Source: Hyphomicrobiales bacterium
GTDB taxonomy: Bacteria > Pseudomonadota > Alphaproteobacteria > Rhizobiales > Rhizobiaceae
Length of the DNA: 64,000 nt
NCBI GenBank assembly: GCA_900465685.1
Contig: UEGR01000007.1
Span: 496,001-560,000, forward strand
Direction: 5' to 3'
The notes under the pieces are model-generated. The model was not told where the DNA came from and searched no databases. It saw only the letters and a list, made by a program, of their open reading frames with translations. Each line of letters begins with the position of its first letter. The first letter of the stretch is position 1. The position numbers were made by a program, and so were the translations under genes. Below are positions 48,602 to 59,049 of this stretch, piece by piece.

Positions 48602-49417
48602 ATGACCACGAAACTCCACCACCTCGAAACCAGCCATGGCAAAATTGCGGTGCGCGAAAGCGCGGGCGAGGGCGCGCCCCTGCTGATGATCCATGGCAAT
48701 TCGAGCGCGAGCGCGATTTTCCAGAACCAGCTCGAAGGCGAGATCGGCAAGAAGTGGCGCGTGATTGCGCCCGATCTGCCCGGCCACGGCCAGTCAGGCG
48801 ACGCCATCGATCCCGACCGCAGCTATTCCATGGAAGGCTATGCCGATGCCATGACCGAAGTGCTGGAAAAGCTTGGCATTTCCGATGCGGTGGTGTTCGG
48901 CTGGTCGCTCGGCGGCCATATCGGCCTTGAGATGATTTCGCGTTATCCCGGCATGCGCGGACTGATGATCACCGGCACGCCGCCGGTCGCCCGCGAGGAA
49001 GTGGGGCAGGGCTTCAAAAGCGGCCCCGACATGGCACTGGCCGGGCAGGAAGTGTTTTCCGCACGCGATGTCGAATCCTATGCCCGCAGCACCTGCGGCG
49101 AACCGTTTGAACCCTCGCTACTCGATATCGTCGCCCGCACCGATGGTCGCGCACGCCGCATCATGTTTGAGAAATTTGCTGCCGGAACTGGTGGCAATCA
49201 GCGCGACATCGCTGCCGAAGCCAAGCTTCCCATCGCCGTGGTCAACGGGCGCGAGGAACCTTTCGTTGAACTCGACTTCGTCTCGAAAGTCCGTTTCGGC
49301 AATCTCTGGGAAGGCAAAACCCACGTCATCGATAATGCAGGTCACGCACCTTTTCGTGAAACGCCAGCGGTTTTCGATGCCTATCTGGCGCGTTTCATCG
49401 CCGATTGCACCGCATAG
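48602..49417 (+). CDS. Alpha/beta hydrolase
   Basis: 271 residues with oxyanion loop MIHGNSSASAIF, PDLPGHGQSGD, nucleophile elbow FGWSLGGHIGLE (Ser) and the late His of NAGHAPFRETP. It resembles proline iminopeptidase/haloperoxidase-type hydrolases; the substrate is unknown. CAGGGGAAACGC precedes the ATG, 59 nt after arfB. No sign of an operon beyond proximity. Confidence 0.85.
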   Translation: MTTKLHHLETSHGKIAVRESAGEGAPLLMIHGNSSASAIFQNQLEGEIGKKWRVIAPDLPGHGQSGDAIDPDRSYSMEGYADAMTEVLEKLGISDAVVFGWSLGGHIGLEMISRYPGMRGLMITGTPPVAREEVGQGFKSGPDMALAGQEVFSARDVESYARSTCGEPFEPSLLDIVARTDGRARRIMFEKFAAGTGGNQRDIAAEAKLPIAVVNGREEPFVELDFVSKVRFGNLWEGKTHVIDNAGHAPFRETPAVFDAYLARFIADCTA

Positions 49418-49539
49418 AGCTGTTTTCATCACGCTTGATGCATTCTTTCGGCGGCGCTGCGCAGCGCTGCTGAAATTACCGCTACCATCTCCTCATTGAC
49501 GCCCTAGTTTGAAGACGGGAGTTTCAATGAGGTGATATT

Positions 49540-51264
49540 ATGAGCATGACTGTTGCAGACCTTTTGGCCGAAACCCTCGCTCAAGCCGGAGTCCGGCGCA
49601 TATGGGGCGTGACCGGCGATAGTCTGAACGGGCTGAACGACAGCCTGCGCCGCCTTGGCAAGATTGACTGGATGCATGTCCGTCACGAAGAGACCGCCGC
49701 TTTCGCCGCTGGCGCGGAAGCCGCCGTTACAGGTCAGCTGGCCGTCTGTGCTGGCAGCTGCGGCCCCGGTAACCTTCACCTCATCAACGGTCTTTTCGAC
49801 TGCCAGCGCAATCGCACGCCCGTTCTGGCCATCGCCGCCCATATCCCGTCGTCGGAAATCGGCCTCGACTATTTTCAGGAAACACATCCGCAGGAACTGT
49901 TCCGCGAATGCAGCCATTTCGTCGAGCTTGTCTCCAATCCCGCCCAGATGCCGGAAGTGCTGCACCGCGCCATGCGCGCGGCAGTGGGACAGCAGGGCGT
50001 GGCCGTGATCGTCCTGCCGGGTGATGTTGCACTGAAACAGATCGACGACCCAGCAGCGAAAGCCTGGGTCCAAGTCGCGCAGCCGCGGATCATCCCGTCC
50101 GATGATGATATCGGGCAGCTTGCCGATCTTCTGAACAGCTCCGAAAAAATCACAATCCTCGCGGGGAGTGGCTGCGCCGGTGCGCATGATGCCGTGGTGG
50201 CGCTTGCCGATCGTCTCGCCGCGCCTGTGGTGCATGCGCTACGCGGCAAGGAGCATATCGAGTGGGACAATCCCAACGATGTTGGCATGACCGGCCTGAT
50301 CGGATTTTCATCCGGCTACCACGCCATGTTGAACTGCGACACGCTCCTGATGCTCGGCACCAGTTTTCCCTATCGGAATTTCTATCCCGAAAAAGCGAAA
50401 GTGGTTCAGATCGATCGCGATCCATCCCAGCTTGGCCGTCGCGCGCCGATCACGCTTGGCGTCGTCAGTGACGTAAAGGAAGCTGCCACCGCCCTGTTGC
50501 CCAAACTGAAATCGAACCGCAGCGCCACGTTCCTGAGTTCCGCCAAGGCGCATTATGTGAAAGCGCGCAAGGATCTGGACGATCTCGCCCAGCCCTCAAA
50601 GGCGGGACAGCCCATTCATCCGCAATATCTCACGCGTCTGATCGATCAGGCTGCGAAGGATGATGCCATTTTCACCGCCGATGTCGGAACGCCCACCGTC
50701 TGGGCGGCGCGCTATCTCAAGATGAACGGAAAGCGCCGTCTGCTCGGCTCGTTCAATCACGGCTCCATGGCCAATGCCATGTTGCAAGCACTCGGCGCGC
50801 AGGCCGCAGCACCGGACAGGCAGGTCGTCTCTCTGTCCGGGGATGGCGGCTTCACCATGATGATGGGCGATTTTCTATCCCTCACGCAGCTGAAACTGCC
50901 GGTGAAAATCATCGTCTATAATAATGGCTCGCTTGGCTTCGTCGCCATGGAAATGAAAGCGGGCGGTTATCTCAGCACAGGCACCGATCTGGACAATCCG
51001 AACTTTGCCGCCATGGCGGAAGCCATCGGCATCAAGGGTATCCGGGTGGAAGAATCCGTCGACCTGCCGGGCGCGCTGCAACAGGCTTTCGATCACAAGG
51101 GACCGGTTCTGGTCGATGTGGTCACGGCCAAGCAGGAGCTTGTCATGCCGCCGAAGATCAAGGCTGAGCAAGCGAAGGGTTTCAGCCTCTATATGCTGAA
51201 AGCCATCATCAACGGGCGCGGCGATGAAATCGTCGAACTCGCCCGCACCAATCTCGGGCGCTGA
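49540..51264 (+). CDS. poxB: Thiamine-diphosphate enzyme, probable pyruvate dehydrogenase (quinone) PoxB
   Basis: 574 residues, as long as E. coli PoxB (572). The N-terminal domain holds the catalytic Glu in [15 protein letters not shown]; a central FAD-binding-type domain follows; the ThDP/Mg motif is [19 protein letters not shown] with VYNN. Expected to decarboxylate pyruvate to acetate and pass electrons to ubiquinone at the membrane. Other members of this superfamily (acetolactate synthase, oxalyl-CoA decarboxylase) fit less well in length and block order. TGAGGTGAT precedes the ATG. Confidence 0.82.
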   Translation: MSMTVADLLAETLAQAGVRRIWGVTGDSLNGLNDSLRRLGKIDWMHVRHEETAAFAAGAEAAVTGQLAVCAGSCGPGNLHLINGLFDCQRNRTPVLAIAAHIPSSEIGLDYFQETHPQELFRECSHFVELVSNPAQMPEVLHRAMRAAVGQQGVAVIVLPGDVALKQIDDPAAKAWVQVAQPRIIPSDDDIGQLADLLNSSEKITILAGSGCAGAHDAVVALADRLAAPVVHALRGKEHIEWDNPNDVGMTGLIGFSSGYHAMLNCDTLLMLGTSFPYRNFYPEKAKVVQIDRDPSQLGRRAPITLGVVSDVKEAATALLPKLKSNRSATFLSSAKAHYVKARKDLDDLAQPSKAGQPIHPQYLTRLIDQAAKDDAIFTADVGTPTVWAARYLKMNGKRRLLGSFNHGSMANAMLQALGAQAAAPDRQVVSLSGDGGFTMMMGDFLSLTQLKLPVKIIVYNNGSLGFVAMEMKAGGYLSTGTDLDNPNFAAMAEAIGIKGIRVEESVDLPGALQQAFDHKGPVLVDVVTAKQELVMPPKIKAEQAKGFSLYMLKAIINGRGDEIVELARTNLGR

Positions 51265-51278
51265 TCTATTTGTTTTCA

Positions 51279-51372
51279 CGCATTATCCGACGCATCGAAG
51301 CGGGATCAGAAATCAGTCCAGTGGACTGATTTCCCCGCGTAGGCGCTTCGTACTTTTGCTGGAAATGCTCTA
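51279..51372. repeat. Palindromic repeat, long form (copy 1)
   Basis: A perfect 25-bp palindrome (51309-51333; GAAATCAGTCCA, G, TGGACTGATTTC) is embedded in a block running from ACGCATTATCCGACGCATC to TTTTGCTGGAAATGCTCTA. The complement of this whole block recurs at 60064-60148. Confidence 0.75.
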
Positions 51373-51374
51373 GC

Positions 51375-51402
51375 AAAGAGGCCGGGTTCCCCCGGCCTCT
51401 TT
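51375..51402. terminator. Bidirectional terminator between poxB and coaA
   Basis: 12-bp perfect stem AAAGAGGCCGGG / CCCGGCCTCTTT with a 4-nt loop, directly after coaA. Confidence 0.9.
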
Positions 51403-52371
51403 TCATATCTTCCTGAGTGCAACCTCTTCGATCAGATGATCGCTGCCCTTGCGCAGGATCAGGTCCGCGCGCGGTCGGGTCGGCAGGATATTCTCATTGA
51501 GATTGCGCAGATTGATATTCTGCCACAGGCCTTCGCCGATGGAGCGCGCCGCATCTTCCGAAAGCTGCGAATAGCGATGGAAGAAGGATTGCGGATCGCG
51601 GAAGGCCGTTTCGCGCAAGCGCATGAAACGGTCAATATACCATTTATGGATCAGTTCCGGATCGGCATCGATATAGATCGAGAAGTCGAAGAAATCCGAA
51701 ACGAAGGGCACCATCTTGCCGTCTTCAGGCAGATCGCGCACCTGAAGGACATTGATGCCCTCGAAAATCAGAATGTCCGGCTTGTCGACGCCCTGATAAT
51801 CATTCGGCAGCACGTCATAGCTCAGATGCGAGTAAAGCGGCGCGCGCACATGGCTCATGCCCGCCTTGATCGCCGACAAGAAGCGCAAAACAGCGCCGAT
51901 ATCGTAGCTTTCCGGAAAGCCCTTGCGCTCCATCATGTTCTGCTCACGCAGAACCGCATTCGGATAAAGGAAACCGTCCGTCGTCACCAGATCGACCTTC
52001 GGGCTGGACGGCCAGCGGGCGAGCAGTTCTTTCAGAATACGCGCTGTCGTGGACTTGCCCACGGCCACCGAACCGGCAACACCGATGATGAAGGGCGTCT
52101 TGAAGGATTCCTCCATATTGAGGAATTGCTGGCGCTGGCGAAACAAAAGCTGGCTTGCCTCGACATGCGCATAAAGCAGCCGCGACAGCGACAGATAGAT
52201 GCGACGGACCTCATCGAGATCGATGGGATCGCCGAGCGAACGCAACCGCTTGACCTCTTCATAGGTCAGGGTGAGGGGGGTATCCGCGCGAAAGCCGGCC
52301 CATTCCTCTGCCGAGAAAAAGCGGTAGGGCGAATATCTGGAAGGGGTGAGCTGATCCACTTTTTCCCACAT
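51403..52371 (-). CDS. coaA: Pantothenate kinase, type I
   Basis: 322 residues, P-loop [17 protein letters not shown] near residue 97, [10 protein letters not shown] and GFPESYD, all type I CoaA hallmarks. It makes 4'-phosphopantothenate, the first and usually limiting step to coenzyme A. The start is [19 protein letters not shown]. It follows hisE on the same strand after 47 nt. Confidence 0.97.
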   Translation of the reverse strand: MWEKVDQLTPSRYSPYRFFSAEEWAGFRADTPLTLTYEEVKRLRSLGDPIDLDEVRRIYLSLSRLLYAHVEASQLLFRQRQQFLNMEESFKTPFIIGVAGSVAVGKSTTARILKELLARWPSSPKVDLVTTDGFLYPNAVLREQNMMERKGFPESYDIGAVLRFLSAIKAGMSHVRAPLYSHLSYDVLPNDYQGVDKPDILIFEGINVLQVRDLPEDGKMVPFVSDFFDFSIYIDADPELIHKWYIDRFMRLRETAFRDPQSFFHRYSQLSEDAARSIGEGLWQNINLRNLNENILPTRPRADLILRKGSDHLIEEVALRKI

Positions 52372-52418
52372 GAACTGTCGTCTCTCTGGCCTTCTATTCA
52401 GCGCAATCCTTTATAGGA

Positions 52419-52742
52419 TCACGCCTTCGGGCGAGCTGCCTTTTCTTCAAGGCCGGTCTGGCCCGTGCGGCGGTCGAGTTCCTGGAGAACCTCTTCGAGC
52501 GGCACACCGGCAATTTTCCAGACCACCATCAGGTGATAAAGCAGATCGGCGCTTTCGGAAACCACGCCTGCGCGGTCGCCGGAAACGGCGGCAATCACCG
52601 TTTCCACGGCTTCTTCGCCCAGTTTCTGCGAGGCCTTGTTCGGGCCTCTGGCAACAAGGCTTGCCGTATAGGACGATCCATCAGTCACGCTGGCGCGTTC
52701 GGCCACGATGCGTTCAAGATCTGCGAGCGTAAACTGGCTCAT
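52419..52742 (-). CDS. hisE: Phosphoribosyl-ATP pyrophosphatase
   Basis: 107 residues from [13 protein letters not shown], with GGGAGGAA in front. [13 protein letters not shown] and [13 protein letters not shown] hold the metal-binding acidic residues of this MazG-like fold. It catalyses the second step of histidine synthesis. Stand-alone, not fused to hisI. Confidence 0.97.
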   Translation of the reverse strand: MSQFTLADLERIVAERASVTDGSSYTASLVARGPNKASQKLGEEAVETVIAAVSGDRAGVVSESADLLYHLMVVWKIAGVPLEEVLQELDRRTGQTGLEEKAARPKA

Positions 52743-52773
52743 CGGGGTTCCTCCCGTCATCTATATTCTTTGT

Positions 52774-53559
52774 TCAGCGAACCGGATCGAGCCGCATCGG
52801 AATTCCGGCTTCGGCCATATAGCGCTTGGCTTCGCCGATCGAATAGGTGCCGAAGTGGAAGATCGAAGCAGCCAGCACAGCCGTCGCATGGCCGTCGCGG
52901 ATACCGGCCACCATGTGATCCAGATTGCCCACGCCGCCCGAGGCGATCACCGGCACGCGCACGCTGTCAGCCACAGCACGGGTCAGCGCCACATCGTAAC
53001 CGGCCTTTGTGCCATCGCGATCCATCGAGGTGAGCAGGATTTCGCCTGCACCCAGATCGACCACCTTTCGGGCGAACTCCACCGCATCGATGCCGGTCGT
53101 CTGGCGACCGCCATGGGTGAAGATCTCCCAGCGATCCGCTTCGCCTTCGCCGGAAACCTTCTTGGCGTCGATGGCGACGACGATGCACTGATTGCCGAAC
53201 TTGTCTGCCGCCTCGGCAACGAATTCCGGATTTTTCACCGCTGCCGTGTTGATCGACACCTTGTCGGCACCGGCCAGAAGCAGTTTGCGGATATCGGCAA
53301 CCTGACGCACACCGCCACCGACGGTTAGCGGCATGAAGCACTGTTCTGCCGTCCGGGCCACTACATCGAAAATTGTCTCGCGATTGTCCGAGGACGCCGT
53401 GATGTCGAGGAAGCACAATTCGTCCGCTCCCGCCGCATCATAGGCGCGGGCAGCTTCCACCGGATCGCCCGCATCAATCAGATCGACAAAGTTGACGCCT
53501 TTGACGACGCGGCCATCCTTCACATCGAGACAGGGAATTACGCGTGCTTTGAGTGTCAT
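52774..53559 (-). CDS. hisF: Imidazole glycerol phosphate synthase, cyclase subunit
   Basis: 261-residue TIM barrel: catalytic Asp in [17 protein letters not shown], second Asp in VVAIDAKK, phosphate loops VGGGVR and VIASGGVGN. With HisH it makes IGP and AICAR. Start overlaps the hisA stop (ATGA). Confidence 0.98.
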   Translation of the reverse strand: MTLKARVIPCLDVKDGRVVKGVNFVDLIDAGDPVEAARAYDAAGADELCFLDITASSDNRETIFDVVARTAEQCFMPLTVGGGVRQVADIRKLLLAGADKVSINTAAVKNPEFVAEAADKFGNQCIVVAIDAKKVSGEGEADRWEIFTHGGRQTTGIDAVEFARKVVDLGAGEILLTSMDRDGTKAGYDVALTRAVADSVRVPVIASGGVGNLDHMVAGIRDGHATAVLAASIFHFGTYSIGEAKRYMAEAGIPMRLDPVR

Positions 53560-54287
53560 ACTGCGGCCCTCAGCAATGAAAGCGCTTCAGCCGGATCGAT
53601 GCGACCGTCATAAAGCGCACGGCCCGAAATCGCGCCTTCGAGCTTGCTCGCATCCGGCGCAGCCAGACGCTTGATGTCGTCCATCGAAGCAAGACCGCCC
53701 GATGCGATCACCGGAATGGAAACCGCCTCGGCAAGCGCCAGCGTCGATTCCCAGTTGATGCCAGCCAGTACGCCGTCGCGGTCGATATCCGTGTAGATGA
53801 TGGCGGCAACGCCAGCGCCTTCGAACTTCTTCGCAAGTTCGACTACGCCAAGCTGAGAGGCTTCGGCCCAGCCTTCAACGGCAACCTTGCCGCCCTTGGC
53901 GTCGATGCCAACCGCGACCTGTCCCGGAAAAGCCTTGCAGGCTTCGATCACCAGCGCCGGGTCGCGCACGGCGACCGTGCCGAGAATGACACGGCGCAGC
54001 CCCTTGGAAAGCCAGCTTTCAATGTGCTGCAGGGTGCGAATGCCACCACCCAGCTGCACCGGGTTTTTGGTGGCCTTCAGGATTGCTTCGACCGCAGCGC
54101 CATTGACGCTTTCACCAGCGAAAGCGCCGTTGAGATCAACCACATGCAGCCATTCAAAGCCCTGATCTTCAAAGGCTTTGGCCTGCGCGGCGGGATCGGT
54201 GTTGTAGACGGTGGCCTGATCCATGTCGCCGAGCTTCAGGCGCACGCATTGACCGTCTTTCAAATCGATGGCGGGAAAAAGGATCAT
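53556..54287 (-). CDS. hisA: ProFAR isomerase
   Basis: 243-residue half-barrel duplicate related to His[16 protein letters not shown] with catalytic Asp, [24 protein letters not shown] and [12 protein letters not shown]. It isomerises ProFAR in histidine synthesis. It begins 4 nt after hisH. Confidence 0.98.
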   Translation of the reverse strand: MILFPAIDLKDGQCVRLKLGDMDQATVYNTDPAAQAKAFEDQGFEWLHVVDLNGAFAGESVNGAAVEAILKATKNPVQLGGGIRTLQHIESWLSKGLRRVILGTVAVRDPALVIEACKAFPGQVAVGIDAKGGKVAVEGWAEASQLGVVELAKKFEGAGVAAIIYTDIDRDGVLAGINWESTLALAEAVSIPVIASGGLASMDDIKRLAAPDASKLEGAISGRALYDGRIDPAEALSLLRAAV

Positions 54288-54291
54288 GTCT

Positions 54292-54951
54292 TCAAGGCTT
54301 CCATTTCAGGAAATTGGCAATGAGCGAAAGGCCGAGCAGCTGGCTCTTTTCCGGGTGGAACTGGGTTCCCACCATATTGTCGCGACCGACAGCGGCAGTA
54401 ACATCGCCACCATAATCCGTCACGGCCAGAACCTCGTCCGCCTTCTTCGCGTCGAACATATAGGAATGGACAAAATAGGCGTGCAAGCCGTTCTCGCCGG
54501 TCTCGATTCCGTGGAAAATCGGATGCGCCTGATGCGATTGTTTCACGTGAATCCGATTCCAGCCAATTTGCGGAATCTTCAGCGTCGGGTCAGACGGCGT
54601 CATTTCGCGCACATCGCCCGCAATCCAGCCCAGGCCTTCGGTCACGGTCTTTTCCAATCCGCGCTCGGACATGAGCTGCATGCCGACGCAGATACCGAGA
54701 AACGGGTGGGCCTTCTTGATGACAACCTCATCAAGAGCTTCAACCATGCCCGACACGGCATGGAGACCGGCACGGCAATCGGCATAAGCGCCAACGCCCG
54801 GCAACACCACGCGGTCGGCAGACGCCACCCGCGCAGCATCCGCCGTCAGTTCGATTTCGGCATTGATGCCGCTTTCGCGGGCGGCACGCTCAAAGGCCTT
54901 GGTGGCCGAGCGAAGATTGCCGGAACCATAGTCGATTATCGCAACACGCAT
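54292..54951 (-). CDS. hisH: Imidazole glycerol phosphate synthase, glutaminase subunit
   Basis: 219 residues from [13 protein letters not shown]; class I glutamine amidotransferase with nucleophile Cys in [12 protein letters not shown] and His-Glu in [10 protein letters not shown]. It feeds ammonia to HisF. CGGAG lies 10 nt before the ATG, 2 nt after the DUF2628 stop. Confidence 0.98.
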   Translation of the reverse strand: MRVAIIDYGSGNLRSATKAFERAARESGINAEIELTADAARVASADRVVLPGVGAYADCRAGLHAVSGMVEALDEVVIKKAHPFLGICVGMQLMSERGLEKTVTEGLGWIAGDVREMTPSDPTLKIPQIGWNRIHVKQSHQAHPIFHGIETGENGLHAYFVHSYMFDAKKADEVLAVTDYGGDVTAAVGRDNMVGTQFHPEKSQLLGLSLIANFLKWKP

Positions 54952-54953
54952 TT

Positions 54954-55481
54954 TCAGTTTTCTCCGCGATGACCCACGAATCCGATCGTGGAGCCAGTAG
55001 AGGAATAAGTGGGACGCGGTGACGCCTTGTCCCATCGATTGGCCGTGACCGGATCCAATGCAGGGACAGGCTTTTCCGCGATAGTGGTGTCAGACGCTGT
55101 GCGCCCGAAGAAATAACGGATTTCCGCCTCGTCGAGATCGCTGGCGTCGATTGCCGCCCGTTCGATATAGCCCTGACGCTTCAGTTTCGCGATTTTCCAG
55201 TTCGGGCCTTCAAAGGCCACGAACAGCGAAACGATCAGTGTCAGCAGGGGAACCGCATCGGCAATGCCGAAGTAACTCCCGACAAAGCCGAGCAGAAACG
55301 TGACGCCGAGAACGGCAAAGGCCTCGAACCAGAGGCGCTGCATCGCAAGCCAGACAAAGGGTAGAACCAGCGCCACCACATGGAATCCATCGCGCACGAA
55401 CACGGAATGTTCAACGCTCGTCCCGCTGCGCTTCTTTTTGGAAGACGCTTCGGTTGGTTCCAGAACGACGAACTGGGCCAT
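54954..55481 (-). CDS. DUF2628 membrane protein inside the his operon
   Basis: 175 residues. Two to three hydrophobic segments ([51 protein letters not shown]) are followed by ANWKIAKL-like basic residues and a soluble tail of about 70. It matches DUF2628 (small membrane proteins that often hold an N-terminal SVFVRDGF-like stretch before the first helix). Function unknown. It lies 3 nt after hisB and 2 nt before hisH, so it is co-transcribed with histidine genes. Confidence 0.8.
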   Translation of the reverse strand: MAQFVVLEPTEASSKKKRSGTSVEHSVFVRDGFHVVALVLPFVWLAMQRLWFEAFAVLGVTFLLGFVGSYFGIADAVPLLTLIVSLFVAFEGPNWKIAKLKRQGYIERAAIDASDLDEAEIRYFFGRTASDTTIAEKPVPALDPVTANRWDKASPRPTYSSTGSTIGFVGHRGEN

Positions 55482-55484
55482 GAA

Positions 55485-56093
55485 TTATCCCTTCAGCGAC
55501 CCCTTGGTGGAGGGGATTGCATCCTTCTGGCGCGGATCGGTTTCCAGCGCCGTGCGCAGAACCCGGGCCACCGCCTTGAAGATCGACTCGGCAATATGGT
55601 GGTTATTGGCGCCATAGTGGTTGTTGATATGCAGCGTGATGCCTGCATTCATCGCAAAGGCCTGGAAGAACTCACGCACAAGCTCGGTATCGAAGGTGCC
55701 GATCTTGGCTGCCGGGAAATTGACGTTCCACACCAGATAAGCGCGGCCGGACACGTCGACCGCCGCTCCGGTCAGCGTGTCGTCCATGGCGAGATCGAGC
55801 GAAGCATAGCGCACGATGCCGCGGCGTTCGCCCAAGGCTTTGGCGATAGCCTGACCAAGTGCAATGCCGGTATCTTCAACCGTGTGGTGATCATCGATAT
55901 GCAGGTCGCCCTTGGCCATGACGCGCATATCGATGAGCGAATGTCGCGAAAGCTGCTCGAGCATGTGATCGAAGAAGCCGACACCGGTTGTGATGTCGAA
56001 CTTGCCGACGCCATCCACATCGACAGAAACGGCAATGCTCGTCTCTTTCGTGGAGCGTTCGATACTTGCCTTGCGGGTGCTTTCAGCAGTCAT
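55485..56093 (-). CDS. hisB: Imidazoleglycerol-phosphate dehydratase
   Basis: 202 residues, single-function form: [32 protein letters not shown] and [17 protein letters not shown] carry the metal-binding histidines. It dehydrates IGP to imidazole-acetol phosphate. First gene of hisB-DUF2628-hisH-hisA-hisF-hisE. A perfect palindrome GTTCTAGAAC lies at 56122-56131, 28 bp upstream. Confidence 0.98.
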   Translation of the reverse strand: MTAESTRKASIERSTKETSIAVSVDVDGVGKFDITTGVGFFDHMLEQLSRHSLIDMRVMAKGDLHIDDHHTVEDTGIALGQAIAKALGERRGIVRYASLDLAMDDTLTGAAVDVSGRAYLVWNVNFPAAKIGTFDTELVREFFQAFAMNAGITLHINNHYGANNHHIAESIFKAVARVLRTALETDPRQKDAIPSTKGSLKG

Positions 56094-56343
56094 AAGCGAT
56101 CCTCATTGGGGTACTGGAGGCGTTCTAGAACAGCTTGCCCGCTTTGCCAAATGCTTTTGCCAATCCGGCAAGCCGCAATTCGGCATTTGCAATTCAGTAT
56201 TTGCAATTCAGGGGGCTGTTCTTAAATATCCACATTGAAACGCGATTCATCCGGCAAGATGACCGGCTGAAGCGGTTCACCCTCAGATGAAGGGGCTTGT
56301 GGGATCGCCGTCCGGGATTGCATGAGCCGCCAAAGGAGCATCC

Positions 56344-56898
56344 ATGATCGAACACAATCCCACAACGATTTACGGCACGACCATCGTGACCGTCCGCAAG
56401 AACGGCAAGGTCGTGATTGCAGGCGACGGTCAGGTCTCGCTCGGCAATACCGTCATGAAGGGCAATGCGCGCAAGGTTCGCCGCATCGGCAAGGGCAATG
56501 TCATTGCCGGTTTCGCCGGCGCAACCGCCGACGCCTTCACCCTTCTGGAGCGCCTCGAAGCCAAGCTGGAGCAATATCCCGACCAGCTCATGCGCGCTTC
56601 GGTCGAACTCGCCAAGGACTGGCGTACCGACCGTTATCTGCGCAAGCTCGAAGCCATGATGCTTGTCGCCGACAGCAAGGTGACGTTGGCGCTTACCGGC
56701 ACTGGCGACGTGCTTGAACCGGAACATGGCGTCATGGCCATCGGTTCGGGTGGCAATTATGCGCTGGCTGCGGCCCGTGCGCTGATCGACACCGACAAGT
56801 CGGCAGAAGAGATCGCCCGCAAGGCGATGGAGATCGCAGCCGATATCTGCATCTACACCAACCACAACATCCTCGTGGAAAGCCTGGACGCAGAATGA
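56344..56898 (+). CDS. hslV: ATP-dependent protease peptidase subunit HslV (ClpQ)
   Basis: 184 residues. The precursor has 11 residues before the catalytic N-terminal Thr12 (IYG then [10 protein letters not shown]). The body [20 protein letters not shown] and [17 protein letters not shown] is typical. With HslU it degrades misfolded and regulatory proteins. AAAGGAGC precedes the ATG. I looked for an RpoH promoter in the 250-bp upstream gap and found no convincing one. Confidence 0.97.
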   Translation: MIEHNPTTIYGTTIVTVRKNGKVVIAGDGQVSLGNTVMKGNARKVRRIGKGNVIAGFAGATADAFTLLERLEAKLEQYPDQLMRASVELAKDWRTDRYLRKLEAMMLVADSKVTLALTGTGDVLEPEHGVMAIGSGGNYALAAARALIDTDKSAEEIARKAMEIAADICIYTNHNILVESLDAE

Positions 56899-57485
56899 GC
56901 TCGCTTGCGCAGGTCACCAAACCGAGTGGACAACGCTGGGGCCTGGGCGTCCTGATCGTGATTGCCATCATCGCGGTGCAAGCCATCTGGCTGCACCTCG
57001 ACGGGCGGATCGCCATGTGTGAATGCGGCACCATAAAATTATGGTCGGGTTCTCTGAAATCGGAGAACTCGCAACATATAGCCGACTGGTACACGCTGTC
57101 GCATATCATCCATGGCTTTCTGTTCTACTGGCTGTTCACGGTCATCGCGCCCAAAGCCCCGCTCGGCTTGAGACTTGCGGCTGCGGTCGGCATCGAAGCG
57201 GTCTGGGAGCTGGTCGAAAACTCGAACTTCATCATTGAACGCTATCGCGCCAATACGTCCTCGGTGGACTATTTCGGCGACAGCATCGTGAATTCGGTTT
57301 CCGATACGCTCGCCGCCGCGCTCGGCTTTCTGATCGCAGCAAAGCTGCCAACCAAAATCACCGTCGCCATCGCGCTCTTTTTTGAAATTCTGGCGCTGAT
57401 CGTCATTCGCGACAATCTTACGCTCAACGTGATCATGCTGCTGCATCCGTTCGAGTTCATCAAGCAGTGGCAAAGTGGGTTGTAA
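56895..57485 (+). CDS. DUF2585 (UPF0314) membrane protein between hslV and hslU
   Basis: 196 residues with about four membrane segments (residues 16-34, 68-85, 132-148, 153-172). [11 protein letters not shown] and [14 protein letters not shown], then [17 protein letters not shown], are the family's conserved blocks. Function unknown. The start overlaps the hslV stop (ATGA) and the gene ends 1 nt before hslU, so all three form one transcript. Confidence 0.88.
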   Translation: MSSLAQVTKPSGQRWGLGVLIVIAIIAVQAIWLHLDGRIAMCECGTIKLWSGSLKSENSQHIADWYTLSHIIHGFLFYWLFTVIAPKAPLGLRLAAAVGIEAVWELVENSNFIIERYRANTSSVDYFGDSIVNSVSDTLAAALGFLIAAKLPTKITVAIALFFEILALIVIRDNLTLNVIMLLHPFEFIKQWQSGL

Positions 57486-57486
57486 A

Positions 57487-58791
57487 ATGAGTAACTTCTC
57501 TCCCCGTGAAATCGTTTCGGAACTTGACCGGTTCATCATCGGCCAGAACGACGCCAAGCGCGCCGTGGCTATCGCCTTGCGCAACCGCTGGCGCCGCCAG
57601 CAGCTCGAAGGGCAGATGCGCGAAGAGGTCATGCCGAAGAACATCCTGATGATCGGACCGACCGGCGTCGGCAAGACGGAAATCTCGCGCCGCCTCGCCA
57701 AGCTTGCGGGCGCGCCTTTCGTCAAGGTCGAAGCCACCAAGTTCACCGAAGTGGGCTATGTCGGCCGCGACGTGGAACAGATCATCCGTGACCTCGTTGA
57801 AGTCGCCATTGCGCTCGTGCGTGAAAAGCGCCGTGACGACGTGAAGGCCAAGGCGCATCTCAATGCCGAGGAACGCGTTCTCGAAGCTTTGGTCGGCAAG
57901 ACGGCGAGCCCCGCTACCCGCGACAGTTTCCGCAAGAAGCTGCGCAACGGCGAGCTGGACGACAAGGAAATCGAGGTCGAGGTCGCCGATACCGGATCGA
58001 ACTCGAATTTCGAGATCCCCGGCATGCCGGGCGCGAACATCGGCGTGCTCAACCTGTCGGACATGCTGGGCAAGGCCATGGGCGGGCGCACCAAGACGCG
58101 CAAGACCACGGTGAAGGATTCCTATGCAATCCTCGTCAATGATGAATCCGACAAGCTGCTCGATCAGGACCAGATTGTGCAGGAAGCGCTGCGCGTCACC
58201 GAAGACGAAGGCATCGTGTTCATCGATGAGATCGACAAGATCGCCTCTCGCGAAGGCGGCGGCGGTGCTGGCGTTTCACGCGAAGGCGTGCAGCGCGATC
58301 TGCTGCCGCTCGTCGAAGGCACCACGGTTGCGACCAAATACGGACCGGTGAAGACGGATCATATCCTGTTCATCACCTCCGGCGCATTCCATGTGTCGAA
58401 GCCGTCCGATCTTCTGCCGGAATTGCAGGGCCGTCTGCCGATCCGCGTCGAGCTTTCCGCTCTGACGCGCGAAGACTTCCGCCGTATCCTCACGGAAACT
58501 GAGGCAAGCCTGATCAAGCAGTATATTTCCCTGATGCAGACGGAAGAGGTGACGCTTTCCTTCACCGACGACGCCATTGACGCTCTTGCCGATATTGCAG
58601 TCGATCTGAATGCGACCGTCGAAAACATCGGCGCTCGTCGCTTGCAGACGGTGATGGAAAAGGTGCTGGACGAGATTTCGTTCACTGCCCCGGATAAAAC
58701 CGGCGCGACCTTCACCGTCGACGCGAACTATGTGAAGGAAAAGGTGGGTGCTCTGTCCAAGAACACCGACTTGTCGCGCTTCATCCTGTAA
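57487..58791 (+). CDS. hslU: ATP-dependent protease ATPase subunit HslU (ClpY)
   Basis: 434 residues: Walker [10 protein letters not shown] (57-65), [20 protein letters not shown], an inserted I-domain (about 105-225), Walker [10 protein letters not shown], sensor region FITSGAFH, and the C-terminal tail NTDLSRFIL that docks into HslV. It unfolds substrates for HslV. The start [10 protein letters not shown] has AGTGGG upstream. Confidence 0.98.
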   Translation: MSNFSPREIVSELDRFIIGQNDAKRAVAIALRNRWRRQQLEGQMREEVMPKNILMIGPTGVGKTEISRRLAKLAGAPFVKVEATKFTEVGYVGRDVEQIIRDLVEVAIALVREKRRDDVKAKAHLNAEERVLEALVGKTASPATRDSFRKKLRNGELDDKEIEVEVADTGSNSNFEIPGMPGANIGVLNLSDMLGKAMGGRTKTRKTTVKDSYAILVNDESDKLLDQDQIVQEALRVTEDEGIVFIDEIDKIASREGGGGAGVSREGVQRDLLPLVEGTTVATKYGPVKTDHILFITSGAFHVSKPSDLLPELQGRLPIRVELSALTREDFRRILTETEASLIKQYISLMQTEEVTLSFTDDAIDALADIAVDLNATVENIGARRLQTVMEKVLDEISFTAPDKTGATFTVDANYVKEKVGALSKNTDLSRFIL

Positions 58792-58807
58792 ACCGTGACA
58801 ACTGACA

Positions 58808-58913
58808 CTACAGTTGCAAATTCGTCAGGCCGTGGCGAAATGAGTGATTTTCGAGCACCGGCGCGCAGGAAATTGCTCGTTGCAGACCGGCATGGCGAAG
58901 AATGCAACTGGAG
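58808..58913. repeat. Inverted-repeat element with conserved core, copy B
   Basis: Arms CTACAGTTGCAAATTCG (58808-58824) and 58896-58913 (complement CTCCAGTTGCATTCTTCG). The core CAGGCCGTGGCGAAA..GATTT..CGAG.ACCGG.GCGCAG matches copy A at 300-405, but the arms are unrelated to copy A's. Confidence 0.7.
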
Positions 58914-58965
58914 TGCTAAGTGACCCGAAAGCCACGGCCGCTGTCGCTTTCATGCCTCGATAAAG

Positions 58966-58995
58966 AAACCCCTCGACTTGCGTCGGGGGGTTTTC
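58966..58995 (+). terminator. Intrinsic terminator downstream of hslU
   Basis: AACCCCTCGAC pairs with GTCGGGGGGTT (one mismatch, 4-nt loop) followed by TTCTATTTT. Confidence 0.75.
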
Positions 58996-59049
58996 TATTT
59001 TGCCCACAATTTCACGATCCATTTACCATATCAGGGCCGCTTCCGCACA

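Noticed and set aside
56122-56131. GTTCTAGAAC palindrome upstream of hisB as an SOS or his operator
   Set aside because: Does not match the alphaproteobacterial LexA spacing (GTTC-N7-GTTC), and one 10-bp palindrome is expected by chance in 64 kb.
56177-56213. Short direct repeats (ATTTGCAATTCAG twice) upstream of hslV
   Set aside because: Real but very short; no inverted structure or known motif, most likely slippage duplication.
56094-56343. RpoH promoter for hslVU
   Set aside because: CTTG occurrences at suitable places lack a CYTAT-type -10 at 17-18 nt; the promoter may be further upstream or non-heat-shock.
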